Source: Yponomeuta sedellus
Taxonomy: Eukaryota > Arthropoda > Insecta > Lepidoptera > Yponomeutidae
Direction: 5' to 3'
DNA length: 64,000 bases
NCBI GenBank assembly: GCA_934045075.1
Contig: OW203734.1
Location: forward strand, 19,074,182 to 19,138,181
Part shown: one piece after another, positions 22,745 to 33,700 of the stretch
How the letters are laid out: every line of letters begins with the position of its first letter
Numbering within the stretch: position 1 is the first letter of the stretch
Position numbers and translations under genes: made by a program
The notes under the pieces: model-generated
Told to the model about the DNA's origin: nothing
Databases searched by the model: none
Seen by the model: only the letters and a program-made list of their open reading frames with translations

Positions 22745-22890
22745 AGAGATGTAGGGTTTTAACCGGAACCGGCGTGCGTGCATGCAACGACTTATGAACG
22801 TTGATGAAGCGAAGGTGATCTGTCAGGATCGTGGCAAGTGGCAGTCCCTGGTCTCTGCCTACCCCTCTGAGATACAGGCGTGAGTTTATG
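22745..22890 (+). repeat. LINE C-terminal/3' fragment (family I)
   Basis: It shares 'ccggcgtgcgtgcatgcaac', 'cgaaggtgatctgtcagga' and 'cctacccctctgagatacag' with the longer copy at 44505-44912, where the reading frame of the reverse transcriptase C-terminus is visible. Confidence 0.55.
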
Positions 22891-23094
22891 TATGTATGTA
22901 GGGTTTTATCGATTTTGATTATATACAATACCTATATCTACTAATTAACATTTGTTATGTCTGGCTAACATTTTTTTTGTCTTAATAATTATATTGTTTT
23001 TTTTCTTTATACGCACACGAAAATCACAAGACAATAACTTTATTCTTTGTTTAAATATTTCTCACTTTTTATTTTGTCTTAGAATATATAATTT

Positions 23095-23190
23095 AGATAA
23101 TTTATAAATACATAAAAAAAGAAATAACACAAATATTTCTTAATCTAAGTGTACAAACGGCGGCCTTATCATTAAAAGTCATCTTTTACA
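23095..23190 (-). repeat. LINE 3'-UTR tail, minus strand
   Basis: The 'gtgtacaaacggcggcctta' string matches 56625-56645 and 62220-62235. Confidence 0.5.
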
Positions 23191-23396
23191 AACAAAATTA
23201 AAAATTACATTTCTAGATTCCGCCAAAAATCCCACAAGCTCCATGCGGTAAGTTAATGCACCGCCCTACCTCCCACTTTTTCAAGCAGAAGCAAGACACG
23301 AACACACCACCACCACCAGACAACCTCTCTCAAACTTATTTCAAGATTAAAAACTTTAAAGTAAAATTTGGTAAGCCGCTGCCTTTTCACTTCCAG

Positions 23397-26300
23397 GCGT
23401 GCCCCTGGCCATGTCGCAGCTTGGCAGCCCGTGAGGACTGCTGGGGCTCGCTGGTGCCGAAGGTGGAGCGTGAGGAAGAAGACCGCCTATCACCTTGGCG
23501 CCTTCCCACTTTGCGCCCACCACCCCCCTATCTGCACGACCCTGGTAGGTATGCAATCGAACAGGACCCTTATTCCTCAAGGCTTGCTTTTAGGTACATC
23601 TTGAATCCCACAGATTTGCACATTCTTTAAATTAATGTAGAATAGTGAGGTACACTTTTGACAAATGTGGTCTGGGGTAGTGCTAGAAAGTTGGTACATA
23701 CAATCAAGGATTTTCAAAGGTAAAAGTCTTACGGTCTTATTAGTAAAAATACGATTCATCTAAGTAGATCGTTTCACGACAGCGGACTCGAACAGAGTGG
23801 TCACTCTCTCTCTCTATTTTAGCTAAAAAGATAGACCTGAAGAAAGACCCACCATCTTAGTAAAAAATTACTCTGATGAAAACGGCCATGTTTTTTGCAC
23901 TCGGGTCGCGCTCTACTCGTCTTCGCTACTACCTAAGATGAAATCACAGAAATAAAATGGCGCCAATATTAGGAACTCCTGCGTATCGTACATAAAAAGT
24001 GAAGATCGAGGCCGTGACATATTGATGTTTGTGGAGTTTTCTGAAGTTGCGGAAGTGTTGTGAAGTCTATGTTAAGCTAAACTATTATTTCTCTGTTCTT
24101 TTTATACTTTTATCGTCGAAGTTTGATGATAAATATATTTCATTCTGCTTATAATTGTCATTGTAGCAGTAAATTTTTGGTAATTTTTTGAACGATGCCC
24201 GTTTGCAGCAAAACGCCTATAACTGAAGCGCCTAAAATCTGAATTCAGATTCACTAAGATGTGTGTAGATACATGACCATGCGAGCAGCCATTAGTTTTT
24301 TCCCTAAGATTGCGTCACTTTGACCAAGCCTTAAAAACGCGGCTTTATAGTCAAATGATTGAATCTGTGGTGGGTGACGTTTTGTCCTTATAACATCTCC
24401 ACAACAGACTATTTTAATCAGCGTTTTCGATTGTGTTAGTAAAATCGTGTTTTTGTTGGTATGTACCTAAATAAGCCAAAAATGATTTTATTTGAAGTAG
24501 CTGTGACTTAATGAACAAAGGCGATGAAGGCTATAGGTATATCCAGCTTTTGCGCCTTCCAACGACCACTCTTTGGTATCCTGACAATCACGTCCATTAT
24601 TTTGCGATGATGATCATTTATTATCAAAGTTAGAGCGGAATCAAACCCGACGTATTTTTTTAATCGTCATTTTACACACTCATCAATTACTATCTATTCG
24701 TACTGTACGTCTACATTTACTCATCGAAGCTCCTCTGTGCGTTATTTGCAAGTTCAGAGACTAATTAAGCCTGCCTGCCCCTCCGAGTCACACCGCAATT
24801 ATGCGGGGATTAGAATGCCGACTCCAGGTAACGGGGATCGATATGGCCGTAGGTAGAGGTTACTGTTTGTGTAACGTTTGTGTACTATTAGATATATTTC
24901 CGGCTCGAAGGACCAGACCCCGAGGGTTTGAAGCACGGAAACACTAGATTTCATATACTAAAGAATTTAATATAAATTAGAACGTCATTACAGCTCTACG
25001 GTGACACAGAGAAGGAAAAAAGTTACAATGCTGCCACAGCTTCTTTATTGGACAATCCTTCGTTTATATGATTTCTTACTTTAAAAAAGAAACAATATTG
25101 TGAAATGTGGATAATGGAGTTGGATCCATCAACTATTATATTTATTTAACGTTTAAGTTATGTATCTGTTCAAGACACAATATTGTACTTCTGTGTGTTG
25201 TCCGTAATAAAGAAAATAAAATAAAGCTACAAAACATCTGTTTTGTTGGATTGCCAACAAGTACATCGTGTGATATGCCCATGATATGTAAATAGTGATA
25301 TAAAATAGTCAACAATAGGAGATGTTTATACTATATTTTTTTTTATTTTTAATGCACTAACCCGTGCTAAGGACAAATTAAAAAACTTATTTAGAGGCTA
25401 AAAATTTCACCCATGCCGGGATTCGAACCCGCAACCTCTGCATTAAAAATAAAAAAAAATAAAATAGTATAAACATGTGGGTACAGTGATATCGTTCCGA
25501 CGTAAAACCTAACTGCAATGTAGGTAGTCGGGGCTGTAAGTGATGCAATTTGCTTAAGCCAGATGTCGCTGCCTGTACGTAATACAGAGAATAGTGTAAA
25601 GAGCTTCGAAATTTCACTGATGCCGGTGGGTCGCCCATTGGCTCAATTGGTAGAGCGCTGGCACGGATAGCCAGAGGTTGCGGGTTCGAATCCCGGCATG
25701 GGTGAAATTTTTAGCCTCTAAATAGGTTTTTAAAAAATAGGAGATGTTTTAACGAAGGGCAGTATTAATGAAGGTGATGACTAGAAAGAGATTTGTTAGA
25801 AACATGGCGACTTTGAGAATGGGAGCCCTGCCTAGAAAACAAGGGCCTATAAAGAGTCTATGTTCAAGAGAAGATAAGGATATTACCTACGTGTGGTAGT
25901 CTACAAATCAATAGGTAGCATTACAATATCATTCGAACGTGCGAGTAGGAACCTTCAGCCATACGGCGGATCATCTTAAAATCCCCGCAACGCCCATACT
26001 TTTTGTTTTTAAACAAACTAGGTACTTATTGTTCATGCCCAGTAAAACCCGTGCAGATTAAATAAACATATATTTCTTTCTTTTTCTTCTTCCCACTTAA
26101 AGTATTTATATTATACCTAAACGTAAACTGTAAATTACCTACCTAATATAAATTTCGAAGAAGATCTAATCGCGCGAGGCGCCGAGTTAAGTTGCTTGGG
26201 TTTATTTATATACCTTAACATTGGATTGCGATTGCTTGGGAGACTACCAATTATAGTATCAATAAAATAACCATTATTGTTATTTCATTGATACATAAAT

Positions 26301-26443
26301 CTATGAACGACTTTCTTAATTTAAGCATTTTCTTCAATTGACCATTGCCAAATTATTTCGTTTCTTTGTTTTCAGATCGCGATGCCTGTTCAGCCTGCGT
26401 GGCTCCCCTCCCTCTGCTGCCGCCGCCGCCAGCGCCTCACTAG
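23397..26443 (+). CDS. Candidate last two exons of an unrecognised gene
   Basis: Exon 1 is 23397-23544. An acceptor precedes it (cttttcacttccag) and a good donor follows (cctg|gtaggt). It encodes ACPWPCRSLAAREDCWGS and an acidic then Pro-rich stretch. Exon 2 is 26376-26443, after a strong acceptor (ctttgttttcag), and encodes DRDACSACVAP, a short Pro run and a stop. The junction splits a GAT codon and keeps the frame. Both pieces are much more GC-rich than the surroundings. No domain was recognised, and the upstream exons would lie outside the stretch I can follow. The minus strand of exon 1 is also open, so the orientation is not proven. Confidence 0.35.
23765..25325. other. No supported gene (inside the candidate intron)
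   Basis: Largely unique-looking AT-rich sequence. One 62-codon ORF (25107-25295) has no features. Confidence 0.4.
25335..25735 (+). mobile_element. SINE family B with inverted partial copy at its left end
   Basis: A reversed piece (about 25345-25440: 'gcactaacccgtgctaagg' to 'gattcgaacccgcaacctc') is followed by a full forward copy whose head (25632-25705) has 'ggctcaattggtagagcgc' and 'gggttcgaatcccggc'. The two tRNA-like ends are in inverted orientation, as in the larger palindrome at 33420-34045. Confidence 0.7.
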
Positions 26444-26449
26444 TTGCGC

Positions 26450-29400
26450 CTTTCTTGACTCCATCTAGATTTTCTCATTACTAGAAGAAGGCTTTCGGCT
26501 TACTTTTTACTCTGTATAATAACTAGGTAGGTATATATATTTGTACATAATCACATAAAAATCTATCTACCAAGCTAACTAGTTACTAAACAGGTACCTA
26601 TTTGTAAGTTGTAGGTACAAGTAGACGTGACCGACCATCAATGGTATAATAACATCCACATGTAAATAAACACAATATTACTTTCAAACAACACAATCAC
26701 TTGTCCTGGGCTCAAACTGCGATAGCCTGTGCTGTGGTAACCAGGATAGGACATAATAAATATGGAGATACACCCAGACTGAGGCCATTTGTACAAATGT
26801 ACGGCGGCCCCGAGTATAGGAGTCGATTCAACGACTTTCGGGAATCAGACGTGATATCCGACCAACGAAGCAGGCTATAATAAAATAAGAGTCCTGGCTT
26901 TAGATCAATCCCCGCTATTTCAATACAGTCTACTCATGCTATTTATACTACGAAAAATATAACGAACGTTTTTTACAGAAGATAGATAAGTAGGTACCGG
27001 TACCTATTTACAATGGGCATTGTCCTAAAAATAAAGTTCTCTTTTTCCTTGTTCCAGTTTTTCGAGAAAATAATGTAAACTTGCTTGACTGAATATTTTG
27101 ATATGGACCGTAGACCGTAGAATATATTAAATTATTGTGATGTGAAAGCTAAATTTGAAAGAAAAAATAGGAAGGTTTTTAATTTTACGCGCTGCACCTT
27201 TTTTATCACCAAACTTTTTTTATCTTGTGTTGTCTATGGATTTCATAGACAATCAAGTCTTTTAGCCTTGTTCACACTACAAACTCTTATCAATGCGTCA
27301 ACGTGGTATGCATGATCTTCTCGGTCCATTGACAACAATGTACGGTTTTTGTAATAGCAAGTATCTCATGAATTTAGCCGTACAAACTGTAAAATTAATT
27401 GTAAATATATTTAAAAATACTTTAGTCAGTACCTACATTCATATCTTGTTTAATTTTGTTAAAGTTCAGAAAAGCAATCTGAAAGCAATTATTAATATTG
27501 TTGTATGTACGTATTTCTAAGTAGCTTCATAGTAGCTGAAACAAATAAGTAGGTATTAGTTATAGTCAATCAGAAATAAACTTTAATTTGTAAATTAAAG
27601 CTACCTATACCCAAAATCTAAGGCCAGCCAGTTACCAGTTTATAGGCTAATTAAATTGAATTTAGGAAGTTACGGAACCTAGAGTGTTGCAGAAAGTTCC
27701 GGTAGAACCTATACCAGCTAAAATACTTACCAATTTTCCATCAATAGGTATATCAAATCATACATAGAAATAAAAATAGTGTTTCTCTTTGCCACAAAAT
27801 ATTTGTCTGCCTCTGTTTGTGTAGCCTCGATTGTGTCCCACTGCAAAGGCCTCCCCTTTTGCCTTCCACTCCTCCCTGATCATGGCCACCTCCTGCCAAC
27901 AAGGCAATAAATTTAAAAATATGACTCGTGTTATTTTCACAAACACGATTTCTTAAAACTCCCTATTAAAGCATGTAAATAGACTGTCTCGAGATCTTAC
28001 CATAGAATTACATTACCACAAGCTATTTATACTGCTTTTGTGGAATTTTCTAAGGGAATCATGTTTTTACACGTAGCAGCATAAGAATTTGCTTTGACTT
28101 AAAAATGAGGTACAAAAATAACATCTATTTTCTTTAATTTAATGAAAAGTAATAAAAATAGGCGTGACAACAGTATCAAATAATCAAACACTGATTAAGT
28201 TTTATTAAAAACAGAGATAACCCATATTATTAATAAAAATAAATATTAAAGCCATTTTCACTGAAACACCCATCACACCGCGTGACATCACTCTTAAGTT
28301 AAAGTGATTACGGTATTTGTTTACTTGGGAGAGACGTCAGATTCGACGCCATGACACTGCGAGCTGTTTTTCCACAGATTTAAAATAATTTTAGAAAAAT
28401 GATCCTTCTTTGAACTTTAGAATACTGAAATATAGGTTTTTTTGTAAATAATAAATTTGTCCCCATATTATGGAACAGGATTTATAAATCGTTCGTCATG
28501 CCTGTTATTGAATATAACTAATCTTCTGTAAAAAAAATTATTTCACTTTCGCTTTCCACTCTGTTTTGTCAATGTCTTGAGACTAATTCTAAAATAGCGA
28601 AAGAAAATGTACTTAAAATTGTTGTATGGTACAGATAATATTTTTATTTTCGTTAATTCTGTAATGAAAGAGTTGTATGTGTTGATGTTTCTGCAACAGC
28701 CTATTTGTTATAGTAAATCAGTATTATATACAGAGAGTAATAGCTTCTGATACCTACAATTTGAGTCAGTTTATAGTCAATTACTTTAGTTTAATAATGA
28801 ATATTTTTATTTTAACTACAAAACACAAACGACTCTATTAGTGTAACTACTTGACTGGATGTTAGTGCACCAATAACATAATAATAAATATTTGATTATG
28901 AAGTTTTTTTAATGTGTACCCCGAATATAAATAGTTGTCTGGAAGTATAAAAAGATGCAGCTTCTTGTAATAAAGAAGTTTTATGTTTTAATCACATTTA
29001 GAATATTCAAAATCGTTCACATATATTCTACATTGATATTCAACAAACAGAATGTAAATTATTCTCTTCATTTAGAATAGAATGTCAATGTACAGTTCTA
29101 TTGTTATTGCTGTCGAAGTAAGGCAGCGAGAAAAAACACCATTATGATCGTCATTTCTTAAATCTAATAGAATACAGAAGTTGCTACCCAGAGGAAATCC
29201 TATGAATTAAATCAACTTGGAATTCTACAACATTAGTTACTCTCTTAGAAAAGTAGGAAAGCAAAGCACCAATGCTGCGGCCAGGCATTCTTATAGCACC
29301 CGAAAATCAAATCAAGTTTAACCCCGCCTGAAGCAAATCTACTTCAGTAAGTACCTATCTACTATTACCTCTAACTAAAACATTTTTTTTTATTTTGTAA

Positions 29401-29495
29401 GTAAAAACAATGTATTTAACAGATATTTTTTCATGTCATATGCTCTGGTGTACAATAACAAATAGTCTTCTTTTATCTTAAAGATATACTTTCTA
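26450..29495. other. Long AT-rich stretch without a recognised gene
   Basis: About 3 kb with only short ORFs and no domains. A SINE-like body fragment lies at about 26695-26815 (acacccagactgaggccatt), shared with 41025-41085 and, inverted, 42945-42985. Polyadenylation-like and TATA-like strings are frequent but uninformative in such AT-rich DNA. Confidence 0.5.
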
Positions 29496-29500
29496 TTATA

Positions 29501-29568
29501 TTATTTTTAATGCACTAACCCGTGCTAAGGACAATTTTAAGTTGAGCCTCTAAATAGGTTGTTAAAAT
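29501..29568. repeat. SINE family B end fragment
   Basis: It contains 'aatgcactaacccgtgctaa' followed by 'gcctctaaataggttg', the outer end only. Confidence 0.55.
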
Positions 29569-30540
29569 ATTTACTTTTGACCAAAGATAATTTTCACACC
29601 TTCGTTGTTTAGTTTTTTGTAATATTCTGAGTTGTAATAATTATTTGTATTTTTATAGGTACTTACCTTTGTCTGAAATAAATAACTTATTGTAATTATT
29701 ATGAGGAGAGGACTGGTACCTACTGTAACTAAGGAAAACTAATGGATAACTGGTACAAAAAGTAAAATCGGGAAAATAGAATAAATGCATAATTTGTGAA
29801 CACAATGAGTGACACGAGCAAGAAAAAACAATGACTGAAAAATATAAAAAATATAAAAAGTTTTATATTTTCGAAACCAAGTACAACCAGTCGCACGGTT
29901 ACTGGTGCCTTAATAACTATATTACTGGCCAAACATGAATAAGATGGAGGTGACTAGAATTATAGAGCATATTTTTTAACGAAATTACGTTTCGTTACAG
30001 ATGATACTAAGATGCGCCGTGCGTCCGCTCTACCGCAAATGACTTCTGAGTTGCGTTTGGTATATTTTTATCATTAGCTAACAAAGGATACATTTAATAT
30101 GGGATATTGGGCGCGATAATATATTCAAATGGCAAAGGAAATAGTGTTCACCCGACCCAAGATGCGAGGCGTCCGCGACATTCTCTTTTCCACACGCGAT
30201 GGTAATGCGAACGCGCGACACTTTGAGTAAATTTATTTATGTCTGACTGAACCACCGAAAACTTTTTGACTGAAATTGGTTCTGTTTTTTTTCTGTATGC
30301 TATCAGGTGTTAACAGTAGATAGGTAACTATGTTTTATTCAGAGAGTTAGTGTACGAGAAATTAGAGTCAACTCTATATTATCTTGCGGTGGATGGAGGT
30401 GCAGAAAAGACGCGCATTATTTGTAGTCTGAACGGACCTCATCAAAAGAAATCCACAGAAAAAAAAAATATCTCAGGTAGTATTTTCGTATTTTGTTGTG
30501 GCAACACTGATTTGACAAACGTCAATGTCCAAATAAATTG
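29569..30540. other. Upstream region of RpL17, no gene recognised
   Basis: A CpG-containing patch at 30010-30220 stands out from AT-rich flanks. It has no usable ORF. It may hold promoter elements, but none was identified. Confidence 0.4.
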
Positions 30541-30600
30541 TCTATGCCTTTTCCTGTTAAAAATTCTCTAGAGAGGTTGGTTTCTTGCTAACTAAAATCC
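30540..30600 (+). promoter_or_regulatory. Possible RpL17 transcription start (TOP-like tract)
   Basis: A pyrimidine run 'ccttttcctg' at 30547-30556 resembles the 5' terminal oligopyrimidine start of ribosomal protein mRNAs. A non-coding first exon would then need a donor near 30573 (gag|gttggt), which is weak. The coding exon is preceded by a plausible acceptor (ctgtttcag, ending 30770), supporting a 5'-UTR intron. Confidence 0.3.
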
Positions 30601-30779
30601 TATTTTATCTCGTAAAATATTGTGTATTGAATGGAATCCTTCGATGTTATGCTCTACAATGTCACTATCTTCTGGTTTATGTGTATATTTTGTTATCCCA
30701 GCGTAAGATCACCACTCAAAACTTCATAACCTATGTGCGTTCTGTTTGTAACATCAAGCCGCTGTTTCAGAAAATAAAA

Positions 30780-33700
30780 ATGGGTCGTTATTCTCGGGAA
30801 CCGGATAACCCAGCAAAGTCATGCAAAGCGCGGGGCTCAAACTTGCGTGTTCATTTCAAGGTACGTAAACAAATTGTTTTTCTGCCAGTGAACTTTACAA
30901 TCCACATGTACATTTATGGAAGTTGTTTTTGCCACTTTCCTGTCGAGTCATACGCGTTAAAACTCTTATTTATGCCTTCTCAGAACACATATGAGACCGC
31001 TATGGCTATCAAGAAGCTGCCGCTTCGCCGAGCCGTCAGATACCTGAAGAATGTGACTGAAATGAAAGAGTGCATTCCTTTCCGCCGCTTCAACGGTGGT
31101 GTGGGCCGCTGCGCGCAAGCCAAGCAGTTTGGAACTACACAGGGTCGCTGGCCCAAGAAATCCGCGGAGTTCCTTCTCCAGCTCTTGAGGAATGCTGAGT
31201 CGAACGCTGACTACAAAGGTCTGGACGTTGACAGGCTCGTCATTGACCACATTCAGGTACGTTCTTTGTGTTATTTATGGAAGTTTTATCTTAGTGGCAT
31301 TATAGGTTAGGTTTTTGTTTGTTGTGATACTTTTAAGGTTATGTTGAGTGAACAGAACCATATCAAGGTGTATTGGAGTGTTTGACGTGCATTTTTGGTG
31401 TTAGACAATAGGTCATGCTGGAATAAACCTCTTCTCAATCTCAGTAAAAAATTATACATCATAATATAGTTGACTCATGGAATAGGTTATGTTGACATGG
31501 TCAAAATTACTACTCGGAATAGATTTATTGTATTTATTGCCTGTGTGCAGAGGGAGTGTGTGTGGAGAACGTTATCAACCCTTGTATGTCCCTATTGCTG
31601 GGGCACGGGTCTCTTCCTGCATTGCAGGAAGGTAAATAAATAAATAAATATTCATGGACATATTACACAGATCTCGTTAGCCCTATACTAAGTACAACTA
31701 AATGACTTGTGTTATAGGACGATATATTTAATACAATAAATACATAGATAACATCCAAGACCCGAGACAAACTGGAAAAGTTCGTTTCCTAGTTTGACCC
31801 GGCCGGGGATCGAACCCGAGACCTTCGGTTGCACAGTCAGCGTGCCAAACCGCTGCGCCACCGAGGCCGTCATAGTATAGGTCAGGCCATACTCTACCAT
31901 GGGGGCCTAAGTTTGGGTGAAAATTAAACTTACTTTATTCCAATCAAGTACTCTGATGCCTCAGTTATCAGTCCTTACGATTCTGTTAATGACTGACCGA
32001 ACTATGGCCTAAAATGGACCTTGGCCTCTAATCCAAGATGTTGCCACTTATTCACTCCCTTTTTTAAGTCTTTTTTAACCAATTTCAAAAAGGGAAGGAA
32101 GGTTTTGAATTCGTTAAAATCTTTTTTTTATATTCCTTATAATGCACTAACCCGTGCTAAGGACAATTTTAAAAACCTATTTAGAGGCTAAAAATTCCAC
32201 CCATGCCGGGATTCTAACCCGCGACCGCAGGCACGGATAGCCAGAGGTCTTACCTGGTTTCATGGAATTTGCCTTGAGTTAATGCTGTCTCTTGCCTACT
32301 AAAGTATCAAATTGCATAATTTTTGTCAAATGTACATGTAATGGTCTAACCAAGTTTGATTTTTTTTTTGGACAAAAAAGCAGTGGTAGCGATGCGGTAA
32401 AACGCCGGCTTCTCAATCGGGAGGTTGTAGGTTCGAATCCTAGCAGGTACCAATGACATTGTCTTTTAAGTTACTTGCATTTGTGAAGTTTTAATAGCAA
32501 TACTACTTACTAACCTTGAAGAAATCCCTGGTGTCTGAAGTGTTAACATCCCTCGGCGCTTATTATGTAAAATGGCTCAACTATGAGTCTTAAGTACGGA
32601 GATTTCAGGTCTCACTAACTGGACATTGTATAAGCACAGGAAGTATGCTTATCATCATCATCAACCCATTGTGTCCCCACCAAGGGACATGGGTGTCTTG
32701 CCTAGGGAAGTTATAGGCCATACTCCACCACGGGCCCAAGTTCGGTTTGGTGGAGGCTTGCAAGACTAGTTAGTTAGACCTGAGATTTCCGCACTTAGCC
32801 TCATAGTTGGGCCATTGTACGTAGCAAGCGCTGAGGTACGCTAACACGTCAGACACTAGGGTTTCCTTACGATGTTTTCCTTCACCGTCAGCGAGTAGCA
32901 TTGCTACTATAATTTCACAAATGTACATAACTTAGAAAACAAAGTCATTGGTACATGCCGTGGTTCGAACCCACGACCTCCCGATTGAGAAGCCGGCGTT
33001 CTACACCGCTCCGCTACCACCGCTTTTTGCTTGCTTGCAAGACTAGTGGTTGGCCTTACAGTTCGATGTTTTCAAGCCGCTCTATGGCCTCTGACTTGGC
33101 TTAATAAGTGCCATCTATCGACGGCAGCCAGCACAGACTGCTTAATATGGCTTGCGAAGCACGGAATGGCTCGGAAAAATGCCAGTAGTGTGAATCATGG
33201 ATGGTCACCCATCCATGCACTGAATGCTCCCTATGTTGCTGAACCTTCGTGATTGTTTAAGATCACTCAGGCAGCCGGGACTACAAGCAAGTATGCTTAT
33301 GGCTTAGCGTGAATGACTGAAGACCTTTTGCTTAACCTTTTTTTTATCTTATTTAAGGGTTTTGTTACAAAGTGATCATGTCACCCTAAATATAAAAATG
33401 CTTAACTTGTGAAGTTTACACTATTTTTATTTTTAATGCACTAACCCGTGCTAAGGAACAAATTTAAAAACCTATTTAGAGGCTAAAAATTTCACCCATG
33501 CCTCTTTTACAATATTCTCTGTATTACGTACAGGCAGCGACATCTGACTTAAGCAAATTGCATTACTTACAGCCCCGACCACCTACTTTGCAGTTAGGTT
33601 TAACATCGGAACGATATCACTGTACCCACATGATTACACTATTTTTATTTTTAATGCACTAACCCGTGCTAAGGAACAAATTTAAAAAACCTATTTAGAG

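Noticed and set aside
25632..25705. tRNA gene
   Set aside because: It has A and B boxes, but it lacks the normal T before the anticodon and is fused to a SINE body present in many copies.
30585..30779. N-terminal extension of RpL17 from an upstream Met
   Set aside because: The ORF is open upstream by chance. The conserved RpL17 start is at 30780 and an acceptor lies just before it.
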